Below the pieces are notes generated by a model, which saw only the letters and a list, made by a program, of their open reading frames with translations, made no database searches and was not told the DNA's origin. Position numbers and translations under genes: made by a program. DNA of 64,000 nucleotides from Lepidodermella squamata (taxonomy: Eukaryota > Gastrotricha): positions 744,001 through 808,000 of the forward strand of contig JBLDXI010000004.1 of the NCBI GenBank assembly GCA_047495785.1, read 5' to 3'. Numbering within the stretch: position 1 is the first letter of the stretch; every line of letters begins with the position of its first letter. Of the stretch, positions 1 to 11,349 are shown piece by piece.

Positions 1-40
1 GGATTCTTAACCGCAATTTAAGCCGGTTATCAGTCGAATA

Positions 41-120
41 TTATTGGACGCGAGCGAAGCGAGCTTCAGCTGACGCTATTTTGTAAGATTTTTTCTTGGG
101 ATTATGCCAAAAATGAACCA
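41..120. repeat. Fragment of dispersed repeat sharing the GAGCGAAGCGAG-AGCTgACG block
   Basis: Positions 51-75 carry a GAGCGAAGCGAG block followed by CTTCAGCTGACG. The same block with CTTTAGCTGACG lies inside the hAT-type MITE at about 5280-5305, and the T-rich sequence after it is loosely similar. The window start therefore probably holds part of another copy of that element or of a repeat nested in it. No element end can be defined here. Confidence 0.4.
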
Positions 121-239
121 AATATTCTCAATTTAAGAGGTTTATGAAAATCATCAGGCGACCCCCGCGACCCCCGGCTGAGTCGGCGACCCCCAGTTTG
201 AGAAACCCTGGGTTATCCCCAAACTCGTCCAGACCAATT

Positions 240-400
240 GTGCGAAGTAGGATCCGGGAGCTTGTTTTCTATCACCGAGCCGAAAAAAACCAAAGGGTCT
301 CTCGTGTGGTTTTTCAGCCTTCCTCTTGCTGAAGTCCCGGACACCCCAGCAACCCTGTACTTTGTACCCTGACCAGACAAGACAACGAAATGAGAAATCT
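240..400 (+). repeat. Dispersed repeat R1, copy 1
   Basis: This stretch starts TGCGAAGTAGGATCCGGGAG and recurs in diverged form at about 11518-11680. Shared blocks include AACCAAAGGGT, GTCCCGGA and CTGTACTT..ACCCTG. Copy 1 lies upstream of the lectin exon at 614. Copy 2 lies beyond the foldback element that splits the gene at 5995. This suggests the two genes shared an intron-9 sequence before they diverged. No coding potential is evident. Confidence 0.6.
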
Positions 401-613
401 AATCTCAGGGGTTTTGAACCGTGTATTAAGGGAAAATCTTTTACATTTTCTTCCTTCGCCAGGTTTTCAGTCGAATTTTGGCAAAATCAGGAAAAAATAT
501 TTCTTAGCAGCGCCGGGATCCATGATCGTACCCTGGAAATCCTTGAAAACATTGATCTAGTTTCCACGAGGGCGTCTAAATTTAATTTGATGTAGGGTCC
601 GAATGCATTCAAG

Positions 614-988
614 GTTGTGTCAAACTTCGAAGTGCCGAATTTCACACAAGACAGAGCGAGAAAGAGGTGTTTACGCGTTGCACCAGACGGGCGATTGGCA
701 ATCATTGCTGACGAGGCAGATCGTCAAGCTGTATACACGTCGATGGTGAGTGAGAATGTTAAAAAAACCTACGTCGGTTTGAGGAAAACAAACGGCCAGT
801 GGTTGTGGGGCGATGGTACCCCGTATGTTGGCATTCCACCATGGGGCTCGGGCAAGCCGGATGGTGCCAAGTTGGGCTATTGTGTTGGCCTGGCGGCTAT
901 CGAATCAGGCTCATTGGTGTTGACGGACGGCTCTTGCGATGAGCCATCTGCCGAGGCAGCAGTCTGCGAGTCGAATATGATTCCCTAG
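614..988 (+). CDS. Terminal CTLD exon of a Cys-rich/C-type lectin family gene (5' part not in window)
   Basis: This is a 375-nt open exon after an ATTCAAG acceptor (AG at 612-613), ending in TAG at 986-988. It encodes a C-type lectin-like domain: FTQDRARKRC (first domain Cys), RLAIIADEADRQAVY, YVGLRKTNGQWLWGD, IPPWGSG, GYCVGLAAIESG, LTDGSC and AAVCES. This is the same exon as exon 10 of the intact gene at 16984-18681 (378 nt). Four domain cysteines are present. The WND and EPN/QPD calcium/sugar motifs are not. Exons 1-9 are not found in the 613 bases upstream, which hold repeats, so the rest of the gene should lie before the window or this is an orphan exon. The role is inferred to be a secreted extracellular protein. 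Confidence 0.75.
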   Translation, partial: VVSNFEVPNFTQDRARKRCLRVAPDGRLAIIADEADRQAVYTSMVSENVKKTYVGLRKTNGQWLWGDGTPYVGIPPWGSGKPDGAKLGYCVGLAAIESGSLVLTDGSCDEPSAEAAVCESNMIP

Positions 989-1099
989 TGACCACAGTGA
1001 CGCCTGGTGAAAACAAGAAATGAAAAGTAGCCGCTAATGTGTGACAGATGAGACTTGAGCTTATGTTTGCGACTGGTATGCCTGGTGCCTGGCTACGCC

Positions 1100-1105
1100 A
1101 ATAAA
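1100..1105 (+). terminator. Possible polyadenylation signal AATAAA
   Basis: A canonical AATAAA lies 112 nt after the stop codon of the lectin exon ending at 988, a plausible 3'-UTR distance. It is a motif match only. Confidence 0.4.
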
Positions 1106-2368
1106 GAAATGTAAAGAGCTTATTGCGTTGAAATTGTATTTTCGTCTGATATTAAAATCTCTCAGAGAGCGAAGTGCCGCATGGGATGTTAGAAATCATG
1201 TTGTCGAATCTGCGCGAATGATGAAATCCCGAAGAATTTTCGATTTCACGGAACAAAATTCGCAAGTTATGACTCTTTTCAAGGATAACGATTCTCTTCC
1301 ATTGTTGCTCTCCACCAGTTCTGCTCAGGTTTTCGCATATTCACAAGCTTCAAAAACATACCTAATTTTTTTATTCACATACTTTTTTTGCGGAAAGAGA
1401 GCGGAGACAGGGAGAAAATAAGTTTTAAAGATTTGGTTGCTTTTGCTGTTGAACTTAACCGACTTCATAACTGAGCACCATCAGCTTTATTGTGATGAAT
1501 TTGAGATGAATCGTATTTGCCTTCACATTTTCTTGGCAAGACTCATCGAACAATTTTTTATGGTTGTAATCGGAGCAGGGGATATTTTCAAGGTGCGGTA
1601 TATTAATGATCCATCACAAATTTCCCAGAAAAAGGCTAAATAGTGCCAACGCCGCTGTTGTTTTATTTTTTATTGGACCGAAATATGATGAAGGGAGGAT
1701 AAGCAAAGCTTATTTTTGTGTAAATTCAAGTAATATACGATCGGACCACGTTATCAGCCATAAATCAGTAATACTGGACGAATATTTGAAAATGAATGGT
1801 CTGGACCCTGACCACAGCCTCTCCCACTTCGCCCTTCCTGCCTTTATTGGGGTAACACTTATAATTTATAATATTATGCCCAGCCCAAGTTGAGCAACAG
1901 ACTTATGGGGTGGTTATTAAGATTTTGTTATTTTTTTACTCGCGCTCCGAGTGACGGGGTAGTAGTTAGAGGTGCGGTATATTTATGATAAAACGGAAAG
2001 TTTTGTAGGGTTGTATTCGGGGTGGGGGATATTATCGAGGTGCGGTATATTTTCGAGAAATGCGGTAAATTCGCTCCATCAACCCATCTTTCGGTCCGCA
2101 TAAGTCAGCCACATGAACGTTGAAAAAATAATTCAGAAATCAGGAAAAAGCGTTGGTAATTGCCATTTTAACAAGCTAATCCCAAGTCCCCACCGTTGCG
2201 TGTTATGTGTTATGTGCTGTTTTATCTCTCGCACTTTTTTAACCCTGATATTTTATTTCCAATATTACGTGTTCTCCATCAAAATGTTATCACCGTAGAA
2301 GACTCTAGGACTTAATTTCTTCCTTACAAGGGCGACTATTCAATACACTCTCTATCGGAGCGGTATTT
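1106..2368. other. Intergenic region with a short repeated block
   Basis: No supported gene. A block of about 40 bp built around GGATATT..TCrAGGTGCGGTATATT occurs at about 1564-1604 and 2012-2054. The shorter core GGTGCGGTATATT occurs again at about 1970, and a variant (ATGCGGTAAATT) at about 2057. Open frames here are short and AT-rich, with none of the exon signatures of the gene family. Confidence 0.6.
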
Positions 2369-4186
2369 TCATTTTTGACATAGATAGCCCTCTGCAGAGG
2401 ACGCGTCGCAAGAGCCATCCTTCAGTTTAAGCGAACCAGACTCAATCGTCGCTAGGCCAACGCAATAGCCCAGCTGTTCACTATTCGGCATGCCTGCAGC
2501 CCAAGGCGGAATACCAGCGTAAACACTCCCATCGCCCCACAGCCACGTGCCATTCACTTTTGAAAGGTCAATGTACACCCAAGAATGATGCGATTTTGCA
2601 ATAGCCGCGTATGCAGCTTGAACTTCAGCCTGACTTTTGATTGTGGCCAATCGAGCGGTTGGAGACCAACTCCAGGTTTTCGCGTTGCTTTGCAGAATAG
2701 GACCTTCTCTAGATTGCACATCGAAACCTCGGAAAATTTAAGTAGATGACTTCTACCAAAATTCAAGGAGCTCACAGCGGTTGTAATGTCTGTAAGGCAG
2801 TAGCCATGATTTTCTTGAAATATCGACCCGTTTGAATAAATTTTCGCCTACACTGGGATAACGCAAAATGAAGAATTTAGCGAACAGATATAAATTACCT
2901 GCGTGAATGATTTCGGGCAAATCGAATAGCAAGATTTGTTTCCAGCCGCGTCAAGGCATTGAACCGCATTCTTTTCAGGACAACATTTTTCAAAAAAGCT
3001 GGCATGAATCTCCGCAAAAGATTTACCCCAATCAAACATTTTTCGCGATTCATGTAGACGCTGGGTGAGTAAAGCTGGGTCTCGTTGTTGGCAAAGCAGC
3101 CGCTGCTTTGAGGTCGACAGCTGTTGAAAATCCCATTCGAGGAATTGAAACAACGGACGTGCTGGGTCTCGCTTGTCGGCACAGTCACTGCGGGTAGCAA
3201 ATTTCGATCATTCGATTTATAGAAGGCTTAAAAATGTCAGATTCATGTACACAGTCGATTCAGTTACCTGAAAAAATTCATGTATCAATCATCGGGAATC
3301 ATGGAAAACAAAAGTAGGCCATCAGTTGGTCATTTGTTACCCAATTGTTCGGGCAAGTGAAATTTTTGGGGACAGTTTTGATATCGCCGTTTAACGAATT
3401 GCAGGGTCTAAGAGGGAGAGCTTAAATATCAAGCAATTTCAATAAATGGCGTTACGCTGAATTCAATCTTGTTCGCCTCGCAAGCGTTGAAGTTGTATTT
3501 GAAGCTCAAAGTTGGCGTTGAAGTTGCGAACAAGAAGAGCTGATAAACATAGGACATTATAGGAAATTAGGCTGCCGTTCAAACTCTTTCGTATTATTAG
3601 TAAGATGAGCTTGTGGTGATTTTTGCTCGCTTTAGCAGAAAAAAATGAAGTACTCACATTCATTTCATCTTGAGGATTACAGCCAATGTTATTTGGCACG
3701 CAGGACGGAGTCAGTGATTCGTATTTCGACATTTCTGTTAATAAAGAAGGAATAACGCAATATAATTTTCACGGGGGTTAATAAAATGTAACCGCACTAT
3801 CCGGAAATCTCACGAAAACATTGCAAGCTTTCGGGGTGATTTTTATTGTTTTTTTAAGGTAACATCTTTTGCGATTGAGAAATTGAGAATTAACAACAGA
3901 AATTCACTTACACCACGATTGCAGCTGCCTTCCCTGAGAAAAACAGGTCCAAGCTGGAGGAAAAGAATTGTTATGAAATTGCCGTCGTCAAATTATTGCT
4001 GAAATTACTTGGAATTGGCGAAGCGGATCACAGGCTTTAGCTGCTTTGACGCAGGACGTGAATTTTTCATTCAACTGCGAGCTGCGAGAAGCATCGCACC
4101 CAGTTCAGCGACTTCGTTTTACTGGAAACTGGGTTGATCAGGACCAGAACGGCCACGTACAGCAAAGCAAAGTGGATGGATTTCAT
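2369..4186 (-). pseudogene. Minus-strand Cys-rich/CTLD family pseudogene (ten exon remnants)
   Basis: The family gene is readable on the minus strand. Exon 1 is 4186-4019 (signal peptide MKSIHFALLYVAVLVLINP, then WVRCFSQ). Exon 2 lies near 3954-3912, exon 3 near 3740-3660 and exon 4 near 3553-3467 (ends KYNFNACEANKIEFS). Exon 5 lies near 3410-3350. Exon 6 remnant is near 3271. Exon 7 is 3187-3027 (161 nt, intact), exon 8 is 2970-2899 (72 nt, intact) and the CTLD exon ends at 2369. Breaks: CTCGCAG is tandemly duplicated in exon 1 and shifts the frame just after RCFSQ. Exon 3 has lost codons and its frame. Exon 5 does not splice in phase. Exon 6 has lost its cysteine and donor. The CTLD frame itself is open (WLWGDGSVYAGIPPW, GYCVGLATIESG, GSC). 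It was formerly a secreted protein closest to the gene at 5995. The opposite orientation indicates a local inversion. Confidence 0.75.
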
Positions 4187-4752
4187 ATGAATCAGAATCT
4201 AAAATGACATAGAGCGAAGTAGGACCACAGAATTGAAAGCAAGTTCAATTCTAAAGTCTAGAAAATCACATTGGTATTGGGTGCAACGGCCAAAAATTGT
4301 CACCAATCTAGGCTATTTCTGCTTTGATCTAACAAATTTTCACGTCCTAATTCTCTCAATCGTCCATAGCGTTTCCCACTGCGATGGCCTGATTTACATT
4401 ATAGGTATTGTCCTTTGTTATTCTTTATATTTTTGTGATTAAATTCAAATTTCAAATTGTCACTCGGCACCGAAATTATTGCCTAAGGCATTGTTGTTTT
4501 TTTTTTCGTTTTTGAAAATCACGAATTGGCCGATTGTGCCCGAAGTCAACACACGGTGGTTGTAATGCATAAAAATCACCTAAAAGTCTTGGCCATCTCT
4601 AATTCACTCATTTCGATTTCCTGCTCAATCAAAAACAGCAAATAACATGAAGTCTTGTAAATAGATTCATTACAGGTGTATGTTACAGCTGTTGGTGATC
4701 GCTTTGACGGGAAAATTTTCATAATTTTTTCGTTGAAATTCATTGAATAAGA
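4187..4752. other. Gap between divergent family members
   Basis: AT-rich sequence with no recognisable exon. It contains a run of T at about 4499-4506. It lies upstream of the minus-strand pseudogene, so it may hold that gene's former promoter, but no TATA box can be assigned with confidence. Confidence 0.5.
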
Positions 4753-5483
4753 CAGTGGTTCCCAAACTTTTTGTCTCGTACGACACGGCAGTGTCCTATG
4801 AAAATGGCTCGTAGGACACCTGGTAAAATGACTGAAATTTGGTTGGGAATGGCTACAGTTTTTTTAGATAAAAATTGATTGCTTGTTAAAATTTGTTTTT
4901 GATGGCTACCCGGCTACCTAGCTCGAAACTCGAAATTGATAAAATCACAGGTGAAATTTAAAATAACGGCGAGCGAAGCGAGGAAATTTTAAGAATTCGA
5001 CACTGAAAAATGACACATAACATCGTAAAAATTCTTACTAATTTTTACAGAAATTTAGTTCGCTCTTAATTAGGAAATTTCGAATAGTAATGTCATCAGG
5101 TACAATCTGTGACGTGCTTGAATAACAAGGCCAGTTTAAAAAATTAATTCTATCGTTTAATATCGTCTCTTGAAAAGAGATTCGGCCATACTACGCTTAC
5201 GGCCATGCTACGTAGAAAGCACCTGTGCCCGTCCGAACGGAGGTATCCGCCATAAAATAGTTCATAAATAGGCAAATCGCGAGCGAAGCGAGCTTTAGCT
5301 GACGGTTTTTTTCCGTTTTTTAGTCTGAAAATGGTCCAAAATGCCTTGTTTCTTAGTCTGAATCTATTGTTGCCATTTTGTCATTTTGAGGCCCGTAGGA
5401 CACCAGTGTCCTACAGGACACTTGAAAGTTAGCAAAGTACACGAGTGTCCTATAGGACACGGTTTGGGAAACGGTTTGGGCTG
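4753..5483. mobile_element. hAT-type MITE, 731 bp, 8-bp TSD gaataaga
   Basis: It is flanked by exact 8-bp direct repeats GAATAAGA (4745-4752 and 5484-5491). The left end is CAGTGGTTCCCAAAC. The right end, read in reverse complement, begins CAG and contains TTTCCCAAAC. Terminal CAG, the GGTTCCCAAAC motif and an 8-bp TSD are typical of the hAT superfamily. The interior carries palindromic GTGTCCTAyAGGACAC blocks (about 4789-4824 and 5400-5462) and two GAGCGAAGCGAG blocks. There is no transposase frame, so it is non-autonomous. Confidence 0.85.
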
Positions 5484-5491
5484 GAATAAGA

Positions 5492-5994
5492 CGATTGTTA
5501 AAAATCAAGGATCAAGGTCATAGGTAAAGTGGCAAAAATTTCCCCTGAGACAACAGTATTCATGATTTTTTGATCTATAATTTATCAAGCAAAAGGATTC
5601 CGAAAATTCAACCTGATTGTTCATCTTCGTTCGGAAGGAATTGTCTCCACTGTTCCAATTCTTTTATTTTCCAAAACGCTTTCAAATCCTGAACTCATTT
5701 GCGCCAATAATTGTCTTGCAATTTTTTTCTATTATTTTGTGATTTTTGCACTTGTGACAATCAGGCCAATGTTCTTATTATCAATGTATTGTCCAAGGCA
5801 TTGTGGACAAAATTTTGATTGCACGCGATCGACCGCCGCGTTTCTCATTAATTGGCTAAGTGTGCTCCAATCTCCAATCAACTGGGTGGTTCGAAAAACC
5901 ACGTAAAAATTGTGGCCATCCTCAAATCATTCATTCAACTTTTCAGCTGATAACAATTTAGTTTTATTTCTTCAAAATAGTGTATTTATTACGG
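5492..5994. promoter_or_regulatory. 5' flank of the family gene starting at 5995
   Basis: About 500 bp of AT-rich sequence between the hAT MITE and the signal-peptide exon. It probably contains the promoter and 5' UTR of the gene downstream. I see no unambiguous TATA box, so this rests on position only. Confidence 0.3.
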
Positions 5995-7350
5995 ATGTTA
6001 ATCAAGTCTATCACTTTGATTTTGGCGATCGCTTTGATAGACCCAGCCTGTGCTAAAAAGAAGGCTGTTAACTGGGTTCGGTGCTTCTCGCAGTTGAATG
6101 AACAATTCAGCAATTGCATCGAAGCTGCCAAAGCCTGTGATCAACTTCTCGATTATCAGGTGAGTTTAATCTCAACAATTCAGTTTTTATACCGCATTGA
6201 TTTTACTTCACAGTTGGGGTCAATTTTCTTCCGAGTTGGCAGCTGCTATCGCGGCGTAAGACAATTTTCTAGTTCATTTATAATTTAATTTCTCAATTTT
6301 TTCATTCAACAGAATGCCCGAATGTGTTACAAATACGAAGCGCTGACACCGTCTTGCGTACCTGGAAATATTGGCTGTAACTCGCTAGATGAGATGGACG
6401 TTAGTGATTGATAAATATCGTCGGCCCTGGTTGAACGCGTTGTTTCATTTACGCTTGTAATTTCAGCTCTTTTGGTTCGGAGATCAATCGGCGACCTTAA
6501 CTTTCAAATTCAACTTCAACGCTTGCGTGGCTAAAAAAGCTGCCTTCAACGTAACTAATATCCAACTAAGATTCGATGCATATCAAATTTAACTTTCTAT
6601 TCCAGAATCTACCATTCCGGCGCTGCACTTCCAACAACGTCACGAAAACGCGTGTTCCCAATCCTATCAACTGCCCCAACAACTGGGTGAGTTTTTTCTA
6701 ATTTGTCTAATTTTCTAATTTTTTTAAATGTTATTGCTGCTTTTAACAGGTGACTGAACCCACTGTATACCCGAACATGGCTTTGTGCACCAACGGAGAA
6801 GGTAAGCCTTGATTACGTCTAAATCCAGCCACCTCACTAAGCTGCTGGAAAGCCCTAAACTAAATTAATAATCTGTACTTGAATATCGGCGTAAATTCAG
6901 CATTTATTTCTTGCTCCTAGTCACTGTCCCGATCACCGAGACTCCGCACATCCGCTGTTTCGATGCTACGACTGACCAATTCAACGATTGCCGACCCCAG
7001 AGCAGCGGCTGTTTCAGCAACAACGAGACGCAGAAATACTCGACAAGCGTTTACAACAACCGAGAAAACTGTCTCGTTGGGGTGAGGCACTTTTGTTGTT
7101 TCTATTTCTCCATGCAAATAACTTTGATCTACTGACAGAAAGCGATTCGATGCTTGGTTTCTGCTGGGAACAAGTCTTGCTGCGTGTTTTGCCCGCGATC
7201 CTTCACTCAGGTTTGTTTTCGGGATGTCCGACAGAGTCTGTACATTTTTCTTCATTAGGACATTTTTCAACTCATTAGGAAACGCTTTATTCGGGCAGTC
7301 AAAGCTTCCAAGTCAACCATGACGCTTGTCGAGCTGCCTTGGCACCGCCA
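5995..7350 (+). CDS. Secreted Cys-rich/CTLD family gene, exons 1-9; CTLD exon not found
   Basis: Nine exons splice in phase: 5995-6159, 6214-6255, 6313-6399, 6467-6550, 6606-6686, 6750-6801, 6921-7081, 7139-7210 and 7279-7350. Introns 1-4 are 54-67 bp. All introns are phase 0 except intron 6 (phase 1). The ATG at 5995 gives a signal peptide MLIKSITLILAIALIDPACA. Module 1: WVRCFSQLNEQFSNC, GSCYRG, MCYKYEALTPSC, FNACVAKK. Module 2: FRRCTSNN..NCPNN, LCTNGE. Module 3: HIRCFDATTDQFNDC, SGCFSNN, NCLVG, RCLVSAGNKSCC, HDACRAA. The donor after exon 9 (GTGAGT, 7351) opens an intron that holds a 4-kb foldback element. No CTLD exon is recognisable after the element ends at 11349, so the gene has either lost its lectin domain or lost expression. 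Likely extracellular; the function is unknown. Confidence 0.75.
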
Positions 7351-7393
7351 GTGAGTTCAGAAAAAAATATTTACGATCAACTCATCAATATAT

Positions 7394-10300
7394 CGATGAT
7401 TTTGCGCTAAAGGAAACCAGCGAGAAAAAACCTCTATACAGAGTACTGCGCACTATAAACAGTACTACGCACTATAAACAGTACTACGCGCGCGCATAAT
7501 ACTATGAAATATACTTATAGCCCGCATTCTGTGTGAAAAATAATGAATGCACTGGACAAATGACCAACAAATATACTGAGCTTTTTGTGGATGTTTCCAT
7601 GAAATTTTCGGATTACCTGGTGGAGAACAGTCGAACGTATCCAGAAATTGATAAAAATGCATGTGTAACCGTGGGTTTTCTGCCGTTAGGCGACCTTATA
7701 GCGATCCGAAAGCGCAAAAACCTTGGAAAAATGCACCCACTGGCGTTTTTGGCGGCGCTTCTTCAAGAAACAGAATGGGTTCAACCACAGTTTTTTCACA
7801 TTCCCTAGCAGAGCACATGGAGAGCCTATTAGCGAAGTAAGAAATAGCCAGTTAATATGGTTGTCATCCACGGCTTTGAAGTCTTTTCCTTCCCGGCTTG
7901 CAAAACGAGGAAAAAGTGAAAATGGTGTGTTTTTAGCCTGTCTTATCTCGAAAAAACCCATGGTTGCACCGTAGCTTTTTGTAGTCAAATAGGAGAAGGC
8001 ACTGGGAGGAAGGTTTTGACAGGGAAAGCAGCAAGAACCACCCCAACTTATCCAAGACTTTTTTGTTCCGATTAGCACTCACTACGTCAGACCCAACACC
8101 TCGAAACTGCATGGCATGGCGTCTTTTGGGGCATTGCTGCAAGAAACAGATTGGTTTCAACCACAGTTATTTCGCGTTCTCTAGTAGAGCACAACAAGAT
8201 CTTACTAAGGAAGTAAGAAATTGCCAGTAAATGCGGTTTTTATCCACAGTTTAAAAGCCTTTACCCTCCACATCCGATTCAAGTTCGAATCGAAGAGAAA
8301 GTGAGCATTTTTCATCTTTCATGGCACTTATCTTGAAAAAACCCATGGCTGCACCATAAGTTTTTGTATTCAAAAAGGAGAGGAGATTGAGAAGAAGGTT
8401 TTAAAAGAGAAAACAGCAAGAACCACGTCAACTTATCCACGAATTTTTCGACCTGATGGGCAATCACATTTCAAGCTCAAAATCGAGTTTCAAAATTGGG
8501 CTGTTCCGAGACCTTATACAGCAGAGCCCTTATTTCACTTGTAACAAGTTGAAGGAAGCGCATACTTCTTATAAAATAGCAAATATGCGGGTGCTACCAC
8601 GATTTGCTATCCATTCGGTCCCAGACCGCGGTAACAAGATGGTTGAGGTAAGGAGTCATCCGATTTTAGTCCGATTTCAGTTGCTCGTTTCCGTTTAGCT
8701 GCTTAGTAAAGATGCGTTCCCCATCATAGTTATCCACACCCGTTTTAACTTGCATCGTATCCAAGACATTTTGGTGGTAAAACCATTAGTCGGAAAAGTA
8801 TCACTGTAGTGGCCTACAATGGCCCTCTGATTCATTGAAGCGGCCTCTGTTGGCCCTTGGGCTGGATCCTGCAGCGGCATGCACGGCCGTACTAATAACC
8901 ACTGGCAACTTTTCTCGCTTTCGAGTTGCAGCCATGGTTTGGCTGAACGATTTAGTTCTCTAAAACCTTCCATCCACCGAGCTTAACTAAATTACCCAAA
9001 TGAGTCTTTTGATGGTAGACCTTACTACTGTTCAAGCGACAACGGCAGTCTCCCCGTGGCGGTAGCGGGCAACGTAATTCACGGCAAATGTTGGGTCGGG
9101 TCGCGTACGCCCTGCTGTCGTTGAAAGTGACTCTCGGCGAGTGTAAAACGATCGTCTAGGAAAGCCTCCACGCGTTAGCTAACTAGCTACCAGCAAATTG
9201 GGAGACTTGGTCTTGGTTTAAAAGTGACGAGTGACCGTCATCTCCTGCCTTGGCGGGGCCCCAGTGCTTTACATGTTCACAACATCGAACTACAAGGAGA
9301 TGGATGTGGAGGTATCGGGCTACGGGAGTCTCCCCTCTGGTCCTAACCAAAAGCAACCTACCCAACTTACATACAACCAGCTGCCCCCAGATTATGCTTC
9401 CCATTCTAAAGGCACACGCAAGCTACTTTGCTCTTTGAACATGAAGCTAAAAATTTGACGGTGGGCGGCGCCAACAATAGAACGCGATTGACGCAGTTGA
9501 AAATGACGGATCAAGGTTTTTCCGCGGTTTGGAAAGTGCACCGTTGAGTGAAATGACTCAAAAGCAAGAATTTTTGCCATATTAGATGGCACTCTATCAC
9601 GTTTTAGCGCCAACGGGGAAAAGTTATCCCGATCCCTAGGCAGTCCAGCAGCGCAACTCGACAAAGAGGCCAGTTGTCGGTGGTGCGGTGGCGCATGTTG
9701 TAGGCACTCATGCTGTTGCAAGATCAAGGCCAAGACCAAGGGCCAACCGCGGCCGCAACAATGAATCAAACTGCCATTGTGGGCATTTTAGTAAATCTTG
9801 TCCGCGTTCTTGATACAAAGTGAAGACTACCATAGTGCCAAAATGGTACCTTTACCACTCCTACTAAATCAAAGGGAAGCCAACTTACTTACATCTCACA
9901 AAGAGCATTCCGCAGGAGTAGTTAGCAAAATCTACTGGTTTTACCACCGTATTTTCTTTAAGTTGATGCAAGCGAGCATGAGAGTCAAGAAGGATAATCG
10001 GAAACCGATCTGTACTACGCTAGTCCACAGATACCAGGGATTTAAATGGTATGGGTCCGCATCTCGAGCGTCTTGTTGCCGCGGTCAGGACAACGGTTCA
10101 GGGCGGAATGCATACCCCAATTCATGGTATCACCGGCATATTAGTTATCCTTTTAGAAGAAGGCACTCTTATCAACTTGTGAGACTTGGAATAAAGTCTC
10201 CGCGTTGTGCGGTTTCAGAATAGAACGGCTCCGAATCTCGATTTTGTGCTTGAAATGCCATTGCTAAACATTACGAAAAAGTCGTGGATAAGTTGTGGTG

Positions 10301-11349
10301 GTTTTTGATTTTTTCCCTTTTAAAACCTTCTTCTCAATTGCCTCCCCCATTTGACTACGAAAAATTACGGTGCTGCCATGGTTTTTTTCGAGATGAGTGC
10401 GATGAAAGATCCTAAATGCTCACTTTTCCTTCGATTCAGACTTGATTCGGAAGTGGAGGGAAAAGACTGAAAAGCAGTGGATAAACACTACATTTACTGG
10501 CAATTTCTTACTTCCTTAGTAAGATCTTGTTGTGCTCTACTAGGGAATTTGACAAAACTGTAGTTGAACCCATTCCGTTTCTTGCAGCAGTTCTCCAAAA
10601 GACGCAAGGTCATGCATTTTCGAGATGTTGGGTAGGACGAAGTGAGTGCTAATCACGACGAAAAAGTCGTGGATAAGCTGTGGGGATCCTTGCTGCTTTT
10701 CCTGTCAAAGCCTTCCTCCCAGCGCCGTCTCCAATTTGACAACAAAAAGCTATGGTGCAACCATGGGTTTTTTCGAGATAAGGGCGACTGAAAACACCAA
10801 ATTTTCACTTTCTCACTGATTTGCAAGCCGGGAGGGAAACGACTGAAAAGCCGTGGATAACCACCATATTAACTAGCTATTTCTTGGTTCCCCACAAAGC
10901 CTTTATGTGCTCTACTAGGGAATGTGACAAACCTGTGGTTGAACCCATTCTGCTTATGGAAGAAGCGCCGCCAAAAACGCCAGTGGGTGCATTTTTCCAA
11001 GGTTTTTGCGCTTTCGGATCGCTATAAGGTCGCCTAACGGCAGAAAACCCACGGTTACACATGCATTTTTATCAATTTCTGGATACGTTCGACTGTTCTC
11101 CACCAGGTAATCCGAAAATTTCATGGAAACATCCACAAAAAGCTCAGTATTGTTGGTCAATTGTCCAGTGCATTCATTTTTTCCACGAAATTGCGGGCCA
11201 AGTATATTTCATAGTATTATGCGCGCGCGTAGTACTTTTTATAGTGCGCAGTACTCCAAATACGCGCTAGTAGCCCTGCGTACTTTTATGTATGCTGCAG
11301 AGTTTTTTGAGCGTGTATGCGATCGGTCTGTTATAGCGTAAAACCATCG
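7394..11349. mobile_element. Foldback DNA element FB copy 1 (3956 bp, TSD atat)
   Basis: The ends are CGATGATTTTGCGCTAAAGG on the left and, in reverse complement, CGATGGTTTTACGCTATAAC on the right, flanked by ATAT (7390-7393 and 11350-11353). The ends are not merely short TIRs: left-arm sequence recurs in reverse complement through almost the whole right arm. The same 60-residue frame (KFSDYLVENSRTYPEIDKNA) reads plus at about 7600 and minus at about 11100. Matching blocks at 8100-8260 and 10410-10600, and at 8456-8650 and 10070-10260, continue the pairing inward. The element is thus two imperfect arms of about 1.9 kb. TTATCCAC-like motifs recur every 180-195 bp in each arm. No transposase domain is recognisable. 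It sits in intron 9 of the gene at 5995. Copy 2 at 25725-29644 is in the opposite orientation. Confidence 0.85.

Noticed and set aside
7860-10860. TTATCCAC boxes read as bacterial DnaA boxes or a replication origin
   Set aside because: The surroundings are eukaryotic (spliced genes, gypsy and hAT elements), and the boxes lie in palindromic transposon arms. The resemblance is only to the 8-mer.
7400-11340. Open frames of 60-140 codons inside the foldback elements as genes
   Set aside because: They occur as mirrored pairs on both strands because the arms are inverted repeats, have no recognisable domain, and are explained by the non-coding arm structure.
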